Shown: positions 7,611 to 19,914, counted from the stretch's first letter. The stretch is DNA of 64,000 nucleotides from Massilia sp. Leaf139 (GCF_001424165.1 NZ_LMOJ01000001.1:213194-277193), one strand, 5' to 3'. Numbers and translations are program-made. The notes: a model not told the origin generated them from the letters alone.

Positions 7611-8867
7611 TCAGTGGAAGTGCTCGGTACCCGCCGGCGTATCTTCCGGCATCTCGGCATGCACCAATTCGCCGGTCGGGTCGGCGAACAGGGGCGAGCC
7701 GCAGTCGTCGCAGTATTCGGCGACATACACCTCGTTGATGCGTTTGACGTGGGTGACGCCGGCTTCGTTCAGGTGGGCGATGATCTCGTTGATCGGGGTC
7801 AGCGGGGCCGGCAGCAGGCCGGCGGGGCCTTCCATTGGCGTGCCTTCCTCGTCTTCCTGGCCGTACAGCGGCCAAACGATGCCGTAGACGACTTCGGCGC
7901 TCTGGCGCAAGGTAAAGCCGACGCGGTATTCGTCGATCTGGCCGTCGGCCGCTTCCTCGCCGAAGCCGGCGATCACGGCGCGCAGGTCGGAGGCCTCCAG
8001 ATCCAGGGTATTGGTCAGGTAGTGGACGGCGGCGCGGATCGAGATCGGGCGGATCGCCTTGTCGGCTTCGCGGCAGGCGACGTAATACGCTTCCGGCAGC
8101 AGCAACTCGACGCCGCAGCCCGGCAGCAAGCGCGCGACATTCGCCGTGGCCTGCTCGCGCCAGGCGGCGAGGGCGTTGTTGCGTTCCTTTTCGAAATCGA
8201 CCTGGTGCTGCGGCTCCTGCCAGCGGAACAGCGGCGCGCCGGCCGGGGCGACGAGGGCCACCAGCAGGTAGCGCGTGTCGGCCAGGAAGGGCGCCGTTTC
8301 CGGCGTACGCACGGCCGGCTTGACGCTCGTGCCCTTGTGCGCGGCCTGCGCCAGCTTGTGGGTCAGGCCATAGGTTTCGGCATGGGTGCGCGGCAATTGG
8401 TCGATCGCGTACAGGGTCGGCGCCATGGCCATCTGCGTGCCCTCGGCCAGGAGGTGGGCCGAGAAGTGGGCCGAGAGCGTGGTCAGCAGCTCGGCGGGAA
8501 TCGTGCCCGAGCCGATCGAGAAGCGCGTCCAGGCCAGGATCGGCGCGGCCACCAGCAGGGCTTGCCAGGCGACTTCGGCGCCGTCGTTGGCCTGCTCGAC
8601 CATCGTCGACGATTCGCTGACCGCCTCGACGCCATCCATCAGCACATCGTAGGCCGCGAGGTCGTCCTTGAACAGGGCGTTGAGTGCGGCGTCGATGCTT
8701 TCCTGATGATTGGTCTTGAGCAGTTTCTGCAGCTGCGCATCCAGTTGGCGCTCCCAGGTTCGCTCTTCGACGCGGCTGGCGGATTGCACGATGGCTTGGG
8801 CGATGCTGGAGAGACGCTGGCTTTCTGCGGAAAGTTTGTTGGATGAATCTTTGGAAGGACGACGCAT
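7611..8867 (-). CDS. DUF2863 family protein
   Basis: 418 residues, no signal peptide or membrane helix. The start MRRPSKDSSNKLSAESQRL and the overall length match the DUF2863 family, which I know only from Betaproteobacteria and which has no assigned function. The C-terminal part has CDDCGSPLF, a C-x-x-C pair that could bind zinc, and a long acidic stretch (GQEDEEGTPMEG). Single-gene unit ending at the shared terminator at 7562. Family call from memory of sequence, function unknown. Confidence 0.8.
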   Translation of the reverse strand: MRRPSKDSSNKLSAESQRLSSIAQAIVQSASRVEERTWERQLDAQLQKLLKTNHQESIDAALNALFKDDLAAYDVLMDGVEAVSESSTMVEQANDGAEVAWQALLVAAPILAWTRFSIGSGTIPAELLTTLSAHFSAHLLAEGTQMAMAPTLYAIDQLPRTHAETYGLTHKLAQAAHKGTSVKPAVRTPETAPFLADTRYLLVALVAPAGAPLFRWQEPQHQVDFEKERNNALAAWREQATANVARLLPGCGVELLLPEAYYVACREADKAIRPISIRAAVHYLTNTLDLEASDLRAVIAGFGEEAADGQIDEYRVGFTLRQSAEVVYGIVWPLYGQEDEEGTPMEGPAGLLPAPLTPINEIIAHLNEAGVTHVKRINEVYVAEYCDDCGSPLFADPTGELVHAEMPEDTPAGTEHFH

Positions 8868-9111
8868 GGCGCTGGAGAGTCTCTTGTAATGGTGATGATC
8901 GAAAGGGAAGGCTCGAGGTGCGAGGGGTCATGATAAACCCTTATCCCCGGTATTGTAGTTGATTCGGCTACATGCCATGAACACAAGGGCTAGGTGCTGC
9001 TCCGGATTCAATGTAGTGCGAAGCCCACGCTCTGGCTTGCTACAGCACAAACCCGGCCTACTTCTCATTCGTATCCGTAATGATGACTTGCCAAATTCAT
9101 CAATAGAAATC

Positions 9112-9133
9112 ATAATGCGAATCGTTCTCATTA
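9112..9133. promoter_or_regulatory. Fur box upstream of the TonB receptor
   Basis: AATGCGAATCGTTCTCATT matches the Fur inverted-repeat consensus (GATAATGATAATCATTATC) at most positions and lies about 25 bases before the receptor ATG. Expected effect: repression by iron-loaded Fur. Confidence 0.75.
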
Positions 9134-9157
9134 CTTCTCCGATTTCGCCAGGCGATT

Positions 9158-11488
9158 ATGACCAAGACCGCAAGCCCAGCAGCGCCAACCGCAAGTTCCT
9201 TCATCCGTAGCCGCAAGCACACGCGCGCCGCCGCGCCTTGCCTCACGGGTTCTGCATTGGCAGTGCTGGCCACCCTGGTCTCGCCCCTGGCCCAGGCCGA
9301 GGCCAACAAGGACATCGATCCGACGATCCCGAAGGTCGAAGTCTCGGGCGCCGCGCGCCGCGACGTGCAGGCGCCGATCGCCTCCAGCTCGGACAAGTTC
9401 ACTGCGCCGCTGCTCGACACCCCGAAGGCTGTCACCGTCATTCCGCAGGAAGTCATCTCGCAGACGGCGGCCGTCACGCTGACCGACGCGCTGCGCACCG
9501 TGCCGGGCATCACCATCGGCGCAGGCGAGGGCGGCAATCCGGTCGGCGACAACGTCTTCATCCGCGGCTACAACGCCCAGACCGATACCTATGTCGATGG
9601 CATCCGCGACTCGGGTTCGCAATCGCGCGAAATCTTCAACCTGGAACAGGTCGAAGTCGTGAAAGGCCCGAATTCGGCCTACGGCGGGCGTTCCTCGGCA
9701 GGCGGCGGCATCAACCTGGTGAGTAAGTCGGCGCAGCTGGAAAACTTCAACAACGCCACCGTCGGCCTCGGCACCGACAAATACCGCCGCGTCACCGGCG
9801 ACATCAACCGCACCCTGGGCAACAATGCCGCCTTCCGCCTGAACGTGATGGCGCACGAGGCGAACGTGGCCGGCCGCGACGTCATCGGCGGCGACCGCTG
9901 GGGCATCGCGCCGACCGTCACCTTCGGCATGAGCGGCCCGACGAAAGCCATCCTCAGCTACTACCACATGGAGTCGAGTGAGATTCCGGACACCGGCATC
10001 CCGTTCAACAACCCGTTCTCCAGCGGCCCGAACGTCGCCCGCAACGGCAACGGCACGCCGCTCAATGTCGCGCGCGAAACCTTCTACGGCCTGGCGAACC
10101 GCGACTTCCGCGACACCGAGACCGATATCGGCACGATCGACCTGCGCCACGACTTCGGCAACGACCTGGTGCTGCGCAACGTCACGCGCTACGGCAAGTC
10201 GACCAACGACTTCGTCTGGACGCAGCCTGACGATTCGAAGGGCAACGTGCTGCTGTACGGCACCGTCTGGCGCCGCGCCAACACCCGCGTCACCGACACC
10301 GAGACGATGGCCAACGCGACCAGCCTGACGGGCAAGCTGACCACGGGTTCGATCAAGCACAGCTACAACGTCGGCGTCGAGATCAGCCGCGAGTCGACCG
10401 AGCGCTCGTCTTACCTGTTCGCGCCGGGCACGAATAACCCGCTGACCAATACCTTCACCTGCCCGACCTCGGGTGCGGCGACCCTGTACAACTGCACCAC
10501 GGTCAACAACCCGAACCCGTACGATCCGTGGGTCTACACCCGCAGCGTGTCGCCGGCGCAGACGAAGGTCAAGACCAATACCCGCGCCATCTACGCCTTC
10601 GACACCATCGAGTTCAACCCGCAGCTGATGCTGAACCTGGGCGCGCGCTGGGACGAGTTCAAGACCGCGCTCGACACGGCGGCGAACGGCACCACGCCCG
10701 CCACCCGCGCCCGCGTCGACACCAGCTTCGACACCTACCAGGCCGGCCTGGTCTACAAGCCGAGCGCGAACGGCAGCGTATATGTCTCGTACGCCACCTC
10801 GGCCACCCCGCCGGGCAACGACGGCGGCGACGGCTTCGATGCGCTGACGGTCGCCGTGCAGAACCTGCAGCCGCAGGAAAGCAAGAATTTCGAACTCGGC
10901 ACCAAGTGGGAAGTCCTGAATAGCCGCCTGTCGCTGAACGCCGCCGTGTTCAGGAGCGAGATGAACAACGCCCGCGTCACCGCGCCGGACGGCACCACGC
11001 AAAACGTCGGCCGCAAGGAACTGAAAGGCGTCGAGCTCGGCTTCTCGGGCAAGTTGACCAATGCATGGCAAGTGTTCGGCGGCTATACCTGGCTGGACGG
11101 CGTGCTGGCGGACAACGGCTACATCAACGCCGGCACCGCGGCGGCACCGGTCTACGTCGTCTCGCCGTACAACGGCAACGTGTTCCCGACCACGCCGGAG
11201 CACAGCGCCTCGCTCTGGACCTCGTATGCGTTCAACAAGGACTTCAGTGCCGGCATCGGCCTGAACCACGTCGGCAAGGTCTACGCCAACGTCAACAACA
11301 CGAAGTACGCGCCGGGCTATACCCGCTTCGACGCGATGGCCAGCTACAACCTGAACAAGAACATCTCGCTGCAGCTGAACATCCAGAACCTGGGCGACAA
11401 GCTCTACTTCGACCGCGTCTCCTCGCCGCACTACGCCGGCGTCGGCGCAGGCCGTTCGGCTAGCCTGACCGCGAACCTGAAGTTCTAA
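9158..11488 (+). CDS. TonB-dependent catecholate siderophore receptor (Fiu-like)
   Basis: 776 residues. Signal peptide up to about residue 48 (LATLVSPLAQA), a TonB-box-like KVEVSGA stretch, a plug domain with FIRGYNAQTDTYVDGIRD and the QVEVVKGPNSAYGGR segment, then a beta-barrel that ends in ASLTANLKF with the C-terminal Phe of outer-membrane proteins. It lacks the extra N-terminal domain of FecA-type signalling receptors. The upstream Fur box and the downstream PiuC-type dioxygenase give the same gene pair as E. coli fiu-ybiX and Pseudomonas piuA-piuC, so ferric catecholate uptake is the likely role. The exact ligand is not readable. Confidence 0.92.
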   Translation: MTKTASPAAPTASSFIRSRKHTRAAAPCLTGSALAVLATLVSPLAQAEANKDIDPTIPKVEVSGAARRDVQAPIASSSDKFTAPLLDTPKAVTVIPQEVISQTAAVTLTDALRTVPGITIGAGEGGNPVGDNVFIRGYNAQTDTYVDGIRDSGSQSREIFNLEQVEVVKGPNSAYGGRSSAGGGINLVSKSAQLENFNNATVGLGTDKYRRVTGDINRTLGNNAAFRLNVMAHEANVAGRDVIGGDRWGIAPTVTFGMSGPTKAILSYYHMESSEIPDTGIPFNNPFSSGPNVARNGNGTPLNVARETFYGLANRDFRDTETDIGTIDLRHDFGNDLVLRNVTRYGKSTNDFVWTQPDDSKGNVLLYGTVWRRANTRVTDTETMANATSLTGKLTTGSIKHSYNVGVEISRESTERSSYLFAPGTNNPLTNTFTCPTSGAATLYNCTTVNNPNPYDPWVYTRSVSPAQTKVKTNTRAIYAFDTIEFNPQLMLNLGARWDEFKTALDTAANGTTPATRARVDTSFDTYQAGLVYKPSANGSVYVSYATSATPPGNDGGDGFDALTVAVQNLQPQESKNFELGTKWEVLNSRLSLNAAVFRSEMNNARVTAPDGTTQNVGRKELKGVELGFSGKLTNAWQVFGGYTWLDGVLADNGYINAGTAAAPVYVVSPYNGNVFPTTPEHSASLWTSYAFNKDFSAGIGLNHVGKVYANVNNTKYAPGYTRFDAMASYNLNKNISLQLNIQNLGDKLYFDRVSSPHYAGVGAGRSASLTANLKF

Positions 11489-11520
11489 CTTCTCGACACT
11501 GGTTCTCACCTGTCACGCGC

Positions 11521-11559
11521 GGCCCTCCTTGCTTGAAGCGGGGAGGGTCGTGTTATTTT
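11521..11559 (+). other. hairpin between TonB receptor and piuC
   Basis: GGCCCTCC pairs with GGAGGGTC (one G-U pair) and is followed by GTGTTATTTTC. It may be a partial terminator that lowers piuC expression relative to the receptor. Weak call. Confidence 0.4.
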
Positions 11560-11578
11560 CGGCAAAGGAAATCACAGC

Positions 11579-12259
11579 ATGATGCTCCATATCCCGGGCG
11601 TACTGAACGCGGAGCAGGTGACGCAGATGCGCGCGCGCTTGGCAAGCACCGACTGGATCGACGGCCGCGCCAGCGTCGGCGCCCAGGGCGCGCAGGTGAA
11701 GCGCAACCGCCAGCTGGCTGAAGGCTCGCCGCTCGCGGTCGAACTCGGCCAGATGGTGAGCGCGGCCCTGATGGCGCACCCGCTATTCTTCTCCAGCGTG
11801 CTGCCGCTGCGCATCCTGCCGCCTTACTTCAACAGCTACGGCGGCGGCGAGCACTACGGCCTGCACGTCGACGGCGCGATCCGCGCCCAGCGTCCCGGCC
11901 TGCCGGCAATCCGCGCCGACGTCTCGACCACGGTGTTCCTGAGCGAGCCGGACGAATACGAGGGCGGGGAACTGGTCGTGGTCGACGCCTACGGCACCCA
12001 CGAGGTCAAGCTGCCGGCCGGCGACGCCATCGTCTATCCGTCGGGCAGCGTGCACCAGGTGCTGCCGGTAACGAGCGGCGAACGCATCGCCTCCTTCCTC
12101 TGGACGCAAAGCATGGTGCGCGACGACGGCAAGCGCGCGCTGCTGTTCGAACTGGACACCAATATCCAGAAGCTGCGCGCCGCGCATGGGGAGTCGGATG
12201 CGACGGTCGGGCTAACCGGGCATTATCACAACCTGCTCAGGATGTGGGCGGAGGTGTAG
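11579..12259 (+). CDS. piuC: Fe(II)/2-oxoglutarate-dependent dioxygenase, PKHD-type hydroxylase
   Basis: 226 residues, the usual length for PiuC/YbiX. The iron-binding facial triad is complete: H96-V-D98 (in LHVDGAIRA) and H159 (in GSVHQVLPV), with the 2-oxoglutarate-binding R169 in [15 protein letters not shown] lies 8 bases before the first of two consecutive ATG codons. Members sit beside catecholate receptors and affect iron and siderophore-drug uptake; the hydroxylated substrate is not known. Probably co-transcribed with the receptor 90 bases upstream. Confidence 0.93.
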   Translation: MMLHIPGVLNAEQVTQMRARLASTDWIDGRASVGAQGAQVKRNRQLAEGSPLAVELGQMVSAALMAHPLFFSSVLPLRILPPYFNSYGGGEHYGLHVDGAIRAQRPGLPAIRADVSTTVFLSEPDEYEGGELVVVDAYGTHEVKLPAGDAIVYPSGSVHQVLPVTSGERIASFLWTQSMVRDDGKRALLFELDTNIQKLRAAHGESDATVGLTGHYHNLLRMWAEV

Positions 12260-12264
12260 GTAAG

Positions 12265-12369
12265 CGCGTGGGCACGGGGCGCCCGGTCGAACCGTGGTCG
12301 AGGCCATTGGCCTCGACCACCCCTACGGTATGCGCTCGATGTAGGGTGGACGGCTTTGCCGTCCACGCG
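12265..12369. repeat. pair of GC-rich palindromic repeats (family 1)
   Basis: First copy starts GCGTGGGCACGGGGCGCC, encloses a 12-bp hairpin (GTGGTCGAGGCC / GGCCTCGACCAC) and ends CCCCTACGG. The second, in opposite orientation, is GTAGGGTGGACGGC / GCCGTCCACGCG at 12341-12369. Shared features with the other copies are a GCGTGG end and a (C)ACCCTAC end around a variable palindrome. Confidence 0.8.
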
Positions 12370-12387
12370 TCGATACGTGACGGAAGA

Positions 12388-12894
12388 TCAGCGCCGCAGC
12401 ACCAGCGCCCGCGCATAGACGAAGCGCACGCCGTACCAGATCGCCGCACCCGCCGCCGCGAAGATGGCCGCCGCGATCATCGGCAGCACCGCCCCGAAGG
12501 TCCAGGTCATGCCGATCACGAAGCCCAGCACGCAGGCGGCGCGGTGGATCGGGTAGAACACGGCGAGCAGGCCCAGGGACAGCACCATGGTCTCGGTCGC
12601 GCTGCTCTGGCCGGCCGTGAACAGCAGCGAGAGCACGGCGCCGAACACCAGCGCGCCGGTGAAGGCGGCGAAATCGCCATGGGCGGCGAGCGGATTGGCC
12701 TTGCGCCGGCGTTCGATGCGGCCGAGCAGGAACCAGGCCAGCAGGGGCAGGGTCAGCAGGCCCCACCAGTTCGACAGCACCGGCAGGCTTGGGTCGGCCA
12801 GCAGGTGGTGCGCCGGCACGCCGCCGTTGACGTGCTGCACGCCCAGGATCGCGGCCATGACCAGCGTCACCATTACAGTAGCTTTCGACCGCAT
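12388..12894 (-). CDS. small integral membrane protein, unknown function
   Basis: 168 residues from ATG 12894, five bases after AGGGGG; an in-frame ATG at 12921 is less likely because GGAGA touches it. About five hydrophobic segments: near 8-22, 42-58, 80-97, 105-120 and 125-155. A cytoplasmic RIERRRKANP loop follows the second segment. I do not recognise a family. It stands alone, facing the piuC gene. Confidence 0.65.
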   Translation of the reverse strand: MRSKATVMVTLVMAAILGVQHVNGGVPAHHLLADPSLPVLSNWWGLLTLPLLAWFLLGRIERRRKANPLAAHGDFAAFTGALVFGAVLSLLFTAGQSSATETMVLSLGLLAVFYPIHRAACVLGFVIGMTWTFGAVLPMIAAAIFAAAGAAIWYGVRFVYARALVLRR

Positions 12895-13004
12895 AGCACC
12901 CCCTATGTTGTTTGTGTCCATTCTCCGGATTATTGACGAATGAGCAAGCAAAATCTGGTATGTATGCTGAGCGTCGGATTGTGGTGTTCGACCGTGCCTT
13001 GAAC

Positions 13005-13054
13005 GCGTGGGCCGGGAATCAGTCCACTGGACTGATTTCCCCCGCCCACGCTAC
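13005..13054. repeat. palindromic repeat family 1, single copy
   Basis: One long hairpin: GCGTGGGC and GCCCACGC at the base, with about 13 further pairs inside (TCAGTCCA / TGGACTGA), ending CTAC. It is a full-length copy of the family with its own variable core. Confidence 0.8.
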
Positions 13055-13059
13055 AAAAG

Positions 13060-13095
13060 AAAAGGGCTGGAACCCATCGAGGTTCCAGCCCTTTT
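13060..13095. terminator. terminator of acnA, bidirectional
   Basis: AAAAGGGCTGGAACC, a 6-base loop and GGTTCCAGCCCTTTT: a perfect 15-bp stem. On the minus strand it is followed by CTTTT, as needed after the acnA stop at 13133. Confidence 0.92.
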
Positions 13096-13132
13096 GTCAT
13101 CCACAGCCCGCCTTGCAGCGGGCCGGAGACAA

Positions 13133-15841
<2,709 letters not shown>

Positions 15842-15879
15842 AAGCTCTCCTTCAGTGGGGTCTCTTGTTATTGCATGTC

Positions 15880-15930
15880 GCGTGTGAAAAAACCCCTCCG
15901 TGGCTGTCCCCGGAGGCTTTTTTCACACGC
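15880..15930. terminator. long hairpin terminator before acnA
   Basis: GCGTGTGAAAAAA and TTTTTTCACACGC form the outer arms, with CCTCCG / CGGAGG inside. Read on the minus strand it provides a GC stem followed by T6 after the gene at 15953. The outer arms match those of the 27095-27193 element (repeat family 2). Confidence 0.8.
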
Positions 15931-15952
15931 TCTATAGGTGCTGACGCGGGCG

Positions 15953-16507
15953 TCAGCCTTTCTTTTCTTCCGACACGGCAGCCACGAGTGGCTTGCTTTG
16001 CTCGGCATTCTTGCATTCATTGGCCAGCTGGCGGTTCAGGCGCGAGTCGAGCAGGATGCCCTTCGACGGGATGCCGATCCAGATCAGGCGGAAATTGGTG
16101 TTCTCGAAGCGCATGGCGCCGGTGGTCGTGCCGACCCGTTCCATGCGGTGCAGGCGCTTCTTCCAGCGCAAGGCGATGTGCGAATCGTCGCCTTCGTTGG
16201 TGTAGATCGTGACCTTGTTGTTGAGTTCGCAAGCGTACTCGGTGACCTTGGTGTCGGTGATGTCCGGCTCGGCCTCGTCCTTCGGCGCCCAGGCGTCGTC
16301 GGCGGCCGCGGTGGTGGCGGCAGCGGCGGTGGCGCCGGCGGCGGCCTTCTTCGTCTTCGACTTCGACGAGGATTTCTTGGCCTTCAGGACGTCTTCGGCT
16401 TTCGGGTGGTTTTTCTCGGGAGCCGCGAACGCGGAAGCGTTGCACAGGCCGAGGGCCGCGAGCGCGAAAGCGCCGGCGGCGAACAGGTGTTTGGGGGAGG
16501 AGGACAT
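15953..16507 (-). CDS. small exported protein, MliC-like fold suspected
   Basis: 184 residues. Signal peptide at 1-28 (LFAAGAFALAALGLCNASAFA), a Lys/Ser/Ala-rich linker (about 32-72), then a compact domain bounded by two cysteines (YACELNNKVTIY and LANECK). The spacing and the TGAMRFENTNFRLIWIG stretch recall the MliC/PliC lysozyme-inhibitor fold, but this is only a resemblance. Its ATG overlaps the stop of the upstream lyase (TAATG), so translation is coupled to a TCA-type gene although the product is periplasmic. Function unknown. Confidence 0.6.
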   Translation of the reverse strand: MSSSPKHLFAAGAFALAALGLCNASAFAAPEKNHPKAEDVLKAKKSSSKSKTKKAAAGATAAAATTAAADDAWAPKDEAEPDITDTKVTEYACELNNKVTIYTNEGDDSHIALRWKKRLHRMERVGTTTGAMRFENTNFRLIWIGIPSKGILLDSRLNRQLANECKNAEQSKPLVAAVSEEKKG

Positions 16508-17616
16508 TAGTGGAGTTCCGTTGGGTTGACGATTGCCGCCGCGGCTTCGGGCAGCACCAGGCCGGCCAGCTTCGCGCGCTGCAAAACGGTCCAATAATAT
16601 CGGTAGCTGGCGCGGTCGTGCAAGCGCCCATGCTGAGCGATCGGTCCCCAGTTCACCGCCATCGCTTCCTGCAAAATGTTGGTGGCTTCGTTTACTTCCG
16701 ACAGACGGGGCGTAAACGCCTTGACGATCGGTTTGATCTGGTCTGGGTGGATGCTCCACATGCGCGTAAAACCGAATTCGGCGCCGGCGCGTTGTGCATC
16801 GTTTGCCACAATCGCGCTGTCTTTGATCTCGGTCGTCACATTATGCGAGGCCACCTTGCCGTGCGCATGACATGCCGCAACCATCTCCAGCTTGGCGCGG
16901 ACAACTAATGGGTGCGTAAACTGTCCGGGAGTGCGCATCGCGGCGGCCGGGATCGCACCGAAGTGCGAAGAGACGAAGTCCATGATGCCGAAGGACAGGC
17001 ATTCGACCTGGGGCAGGGCGGCGATCTCGTAGGCATCGTGCAGGGCGCCGTGGGTTTCGATCAGCACGTGCACCGGCAAAGCCGGACGGCCGTTCGGCAC
17101 GGCGACGCGGTTGATGATTTCCAGGGCGCGCCGCACGTCCTCGATGCCGTTCGGTTTCGGCAGTACGACATAAGCCAGCTTCGACGCCGCCGCGCCGACG
17201 ATGGCGACCACGTCGCCCACGAAATGCGGGCTGTCGATGTCGTGCAGGCGCACGCCGATGCGGTTGAAGCGGTTGTCTTCGCTGGTCAGGAGCGCGGCCA
17301 CCAGCTGGGCGTGCGCGGCTTCGTTGCCGGCGGCGGCGCCGTCCTCGCAGTCGAAGGTAATGTCGAAGACGGGGCCAAGCTCTTGTTGCAGGGCCATCGA
17401 CTTGCGCATCAGCTTCTCCGAGCCGCAATAATGATCGCAGGCGGGAAGCAGGAGCGGCTGGCGTTTGCCCTGGAATAAAACCTCGGAAGGGTGCATGGTC
17501 GGTTCAGTCGGTGCCGGTACGGATGGGGCGGAAATGGCGGATGCGGACGAAGAAACCGCCGTGTCGCTTGCGGCAACACGGCGGGTGCGGCGAAGGGGCG
17601 GCTTGGCCGGATCCAT
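16507..17616 (-). CDS. HpcH/HpaI aldolase / citrate-lyase-beta-like protein (CitE-like)
   Basis: 369 residues from ATG 17616. The conserved domain begins at M41 (MHPSEVLFQG; alternative start at 17496); the 40 residues before it are Arg/Ser/Ala-rich, and neither start has a clear ribosome site. The TIM-barrel metal site is visible as FDITFDCEDGAA and in HVLIETHGALHD; MWSIHPDQI is the usual C-terminal motif. No citrate lyase alpha or gamma gene is nearby, so it is more likely a stand-alone malyl-CoA or citramalyl-CoA-type lyase. It lies 30 bases after mdh in one operon, and the small exported protein overlaps its stop. Confidence 0.85.
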   Translation of the reverse strand: MDPAKPPLRRTRRVAASDTAVSSSASAISAPSVPAPTEPTMHPSEVLFQGKRQPLLLPACDHYCGSEKLMRKSMALQQELGPVFDITFDCEDGAAAGNEAAHAQLVAALLTSEDNRFNRIGVRLHDIDSPHFVGDVVAIVGAAASKLAYVVLPKPNGIEDVRRALEIINRVAVPNGRPALPVHVLIETHGALHDAYEIAALPQVECLSFGIMDFVSSHFGAIPAAAMRTPGQFTHPLVVRAKLEMVAACHAHGKVASHNVTTEIKDSAIVANDAQRAGAEFGFTRMWSIHPDQIKPIVKAFTPRLSEVNEATNILQEAMAVNWGPIAQHGRLHDRASYRYYWTVLQRAKLAGLVLPEAAAAIVNPTELH

Positions 17617-17646
17617 GTTCGCCGACTTTACGCTTACACCTCGGGC

Positions 17647-18636
17647 TTAGGCCAGCAGGTGCGCCACGCCTTCGCGCTCTTCGGTCAGTTCCTTGAGCGT
17701 CAGGTTGATGCGCTCTTGCGAGAATTCGTCGATCTCCAGGCCTTGCACGATCTTGTACTCGCCGTTTTCGACGGTGACCGGGAAGCCGAACATGGTGCCT
17801 TCAGGGATGCCGTACGAACCGTCCGATGGGATGCCCATCGTGGTCCACTTGCCGCCCGTGCCCAGGTGCCAGTCGTGCATGTGGTCGATGGCGGCGTTGG
17901 CGGCCGAAGCGGCCGACGAGGCGCCGCGTGCGTCGATGATGGCGGCGCCGCGCTTGCCGACGGTCGGCAGGAAGGTGTCGCGGTTCCAGACGTCGTCGTT
18001 GATCGCTTCCTTGACCGACTGGCCGTCGATGGTGGCGAAGCGGTAGTCGGCGTACATCGTCGGCGAGTGGTTGCCCCAGACGGCCATCTTCTCGATCGAA
18101 CCGACCGGCTTGCCCAGCTTGGCGGCAACTTGCGACAGGGCGCGGTTGTGGTCCAGGCGCAGCATGGCGGTGAAGTTCTTCGCCGGCAGGTTAGGCGCCG
18201 ATTTCATGGCGATGTAGGCGTTGGTGTTGGCAGGGTTGCCGACGACCAGGACTTTGACGTTGCGCGCAGCGACGGCGTCGAGCGCCTTGCCCTGCACGGT
18301 GAAGATCTGGGCGTTGGCTTCCAGCAGATCCTTGCGTTCCATGCCTGGGCCACGTGGACGTGCGCCGACCAGCAGGGCGAACTCGACATCCTTGAAGGCG
18401 GTCATCGGATCGCTGTGCGCGGTCATGCCGGCCAGCAGCGGGAAGGCGCAGTCGTCGATTTCCATCATAACGCCCTTCAGGGCCTTCTGTGCTTTTTCGT
18501 TGTCGATCTCGAGCAGCTGCAGGATGACCGGCTGGTCTTTGCCCAGCATGTCGCCGTTAGCGATGCGGAACAGCAGCGAGTAGCCGATCTGGCCGGCGGC
18601 GCCGGTAACGGCAACACGCATTGGGGTTTTAGCCAT
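17647..18636 (-). CDS. mdh: malate dehydrogenase
   Basis: 329 residues, the length of the betaproteobacterial group. The NAD-binding motif is [15 protein letters not shown]; the mobile active-site loop has [15 protein letters not shown]; the catalytic histidine is in [24 protein letters not shown] is conserved. TTGGAG lies 8 bases before ATG 18636, which rules out longer upstream starts. It interconverts malate and oxaloacetate with NAD. First gene of an operon with the CitE-like lyase, divergent from the GntR regulator with a perfect palindrome in the shared promoter. Confidence 0.97.
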   Translation of the reverse strand: MAKTPMRVAVTGAAGQIGYSLLFRIANGDMLGKDQPVILQLLEIDNEKAQKALKGVMMEIDDCAFPLLAGMTAHSDPMTAFKDVEFALLVGARPRGPGMERKDLLEANAQIFTVQGKALDAVAARNVKVLVVGNPANTNAYIAMKSAPNLPAKNFTAMLRLDHNRALSQVAAKLGKPVGSIEKMAVWGNHSPTMYADYRFATIDGQSVKEAINDDVWNRDTFLPTVGKRGAAIIDARGASSAASAANAAIDHMHDWHLGTGGKWTTMGIPSDGSYGIPEGTMFGFPVTVENGEYKIVQGLEIDEFSQERINLTLKELTEEREGVAHLLA

Positions 18637-18919
18637 GATGAATCTCCAAAAGTGGGAATGAAAACGGTCGAAGCCGAGGATACGCCTGTTTAGGGAAACT
18701 GCAATGATACCAAAACGGACATGGATCCTGGGGGTGTCCGGTAGAAAGCCATAGCGAGCAACTGCGCGCCAATCTGTCTTTGCGCGCGGCGCGCGGCCCG
18801 CACGGACGCCCGATCGACCGCGAGTGTAGTCCTCGCTTGTCGTCCCGTCAATCCATATCATATGTCTTATATAAGACACATATGTTGCCGGGTGTACACT
18901 GGACGGAAGGGGGGCTTTT
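18637..18919. promoter_or_regulatory. divergent mdh / GntR promoter region
   Basis: 283 bases between oppositely read genes. The part nearest the GntR gene is AT-rich (about 18850-18890) and holds the palindrome described below; the rest shows no recognised motif. Confidence 0.6.
18863..18878. promoter_or_regulatory. putative operator for the adjacent HutC/GntR regulator
   Basis: TGTCTTATATAAGACA is a perfect 16-bp palindrome. Imperfect extensions and a nearby CATATG add symmetry on both sides. HutC-subfamily regulators commonly bind palindromes in their own promoter, and this one is 42 bases before the regulator start. It could control both the regulator and mdh. Confidence 0.65.
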
Positions 18920-19705
18920 GTGGTGAAATCGTGGTCTATGAATTCCGTCCCGACCAACCCTTCCGGCGAAGCGCCAGGCAGCACTGCCTCGCCGTCGTTC
19001 CGGCCGCTGTATCAGCAGATCAAGGGGCTGATCACGCAGAGCCTGCAATCGGGGGAGTGGAAACCGGGCGAGCTGATGCCGAGCGAGGTCGAACTCGCCG
19101 CGCGCTTCAAGGTCAGCCAGGGCACGGTACGCAAGGCCATCGACGAGCTGGCGGCCGAGAACCTGGTCGTGCGCCGGCAAGGGAAGGGTACCTTCGTCGC
19201 CACCCACCACGAAGAGCGCGCGCACTTCCGCTTCCTCAAGCTGATGCCCGACGAGGGCGTTCCCCACCATCCCGACAACCGCATCATCGAAGTCAAGCGC
19301 ATCCGTGCGCCGGCCGAGGTGACGCGCCTGCTCGAACTGAAATCCGGCGACGCGGTCGTGTACATCAAGCGCGTGATGTCCTTCGACGGCGCGCCGACGA
19401 TTCTGGAAGAGCTGTGGCTGCCAGGGCAGGTGTTCAAGGGACTGACGGCCGAGCGCCTGGTCGAGTACAAGGGGCCGATGTACGGGCTGTTCGAATCCGA
19501 GTTCGGCACGCGCATGATCCGCGCCACGGAAAAGATCCGCGCCGTCGGGGCCGACGCCGCGGCCGCGCATTATTTGCATGTTGTTGAGGGAACGCCATTG
19601 CTCTGCGCCGACCGGGTCTCATTTACCTATGGCGACCGGCCGGTGGAGCTGCGGCGCGGGCTGTATTTGACGGCGCAGCATCATTACCAGAACGAGTTGT
19701 CGTAA
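18920..19705 (+). CDS. GntR-family transcriptional regulator, HutC subfamily (UTRA domain)
   Basis: 261 residues. Winged-helix domain at about 28-96 ([46 protein letters not shown]), then a UTRA ligand-binding domain ending in [16 protein letters not shown] 18920 is chosen because GGAAGGGGGG lies just before it; ATG 18938 is the alternative. Its position between mdh and sdhCDAB suggests it governs TCA genes in response to an organic acid or other small ligand (inference). Confidence 0.9.
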   Translation: MVKSWSMNSVPTNPSGEAPGSTASPSFRPLYQQIKGLITQSLQSGEWKPGELMPSEVELAARFKVSQGTVRKAIDELAAENLVVRRQGKGTFVATHHEERAHFRFLKLMPDEGVPHHPDNRIIEVKRIRAPAEVTRLLELKSGDAVVYIKRVMSFDGAPTILEELWLPGQVFKGLTAERLVEYKGPMYGLFESEFGTRMIRATEKIRAVGADAAAAHYLHVVEGTPLLCADRVSFTYGDRPVELRRGLYLTAQHHYQNELS

Positions 19706-19914
19706 GGACGCACGGGCCGTGGCCGGCGGTTCTTGCGCCGCCCGCTGCAGGTTCGCTGCTATGCGTATAAAATATGTTGTTGAGAAGAAAGCGCCGAACA
19801 ATATCCGGTTCCACGTTTGACCCACGAATATTCTGGGATCGCGTCTTGGTGCAACGCAAAAAATCGGCGAAAATTAAGGGTTAATCACATTTTGTCAGTC
19901 AAGGGAGGTGTTGT

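Noticed and set aside
9131..11509. Open frame of about 790 codons opposite the first TonB receptor
   Set aside because: Receptor domains are clear on the plus strand; the reverse product lacks any motif.
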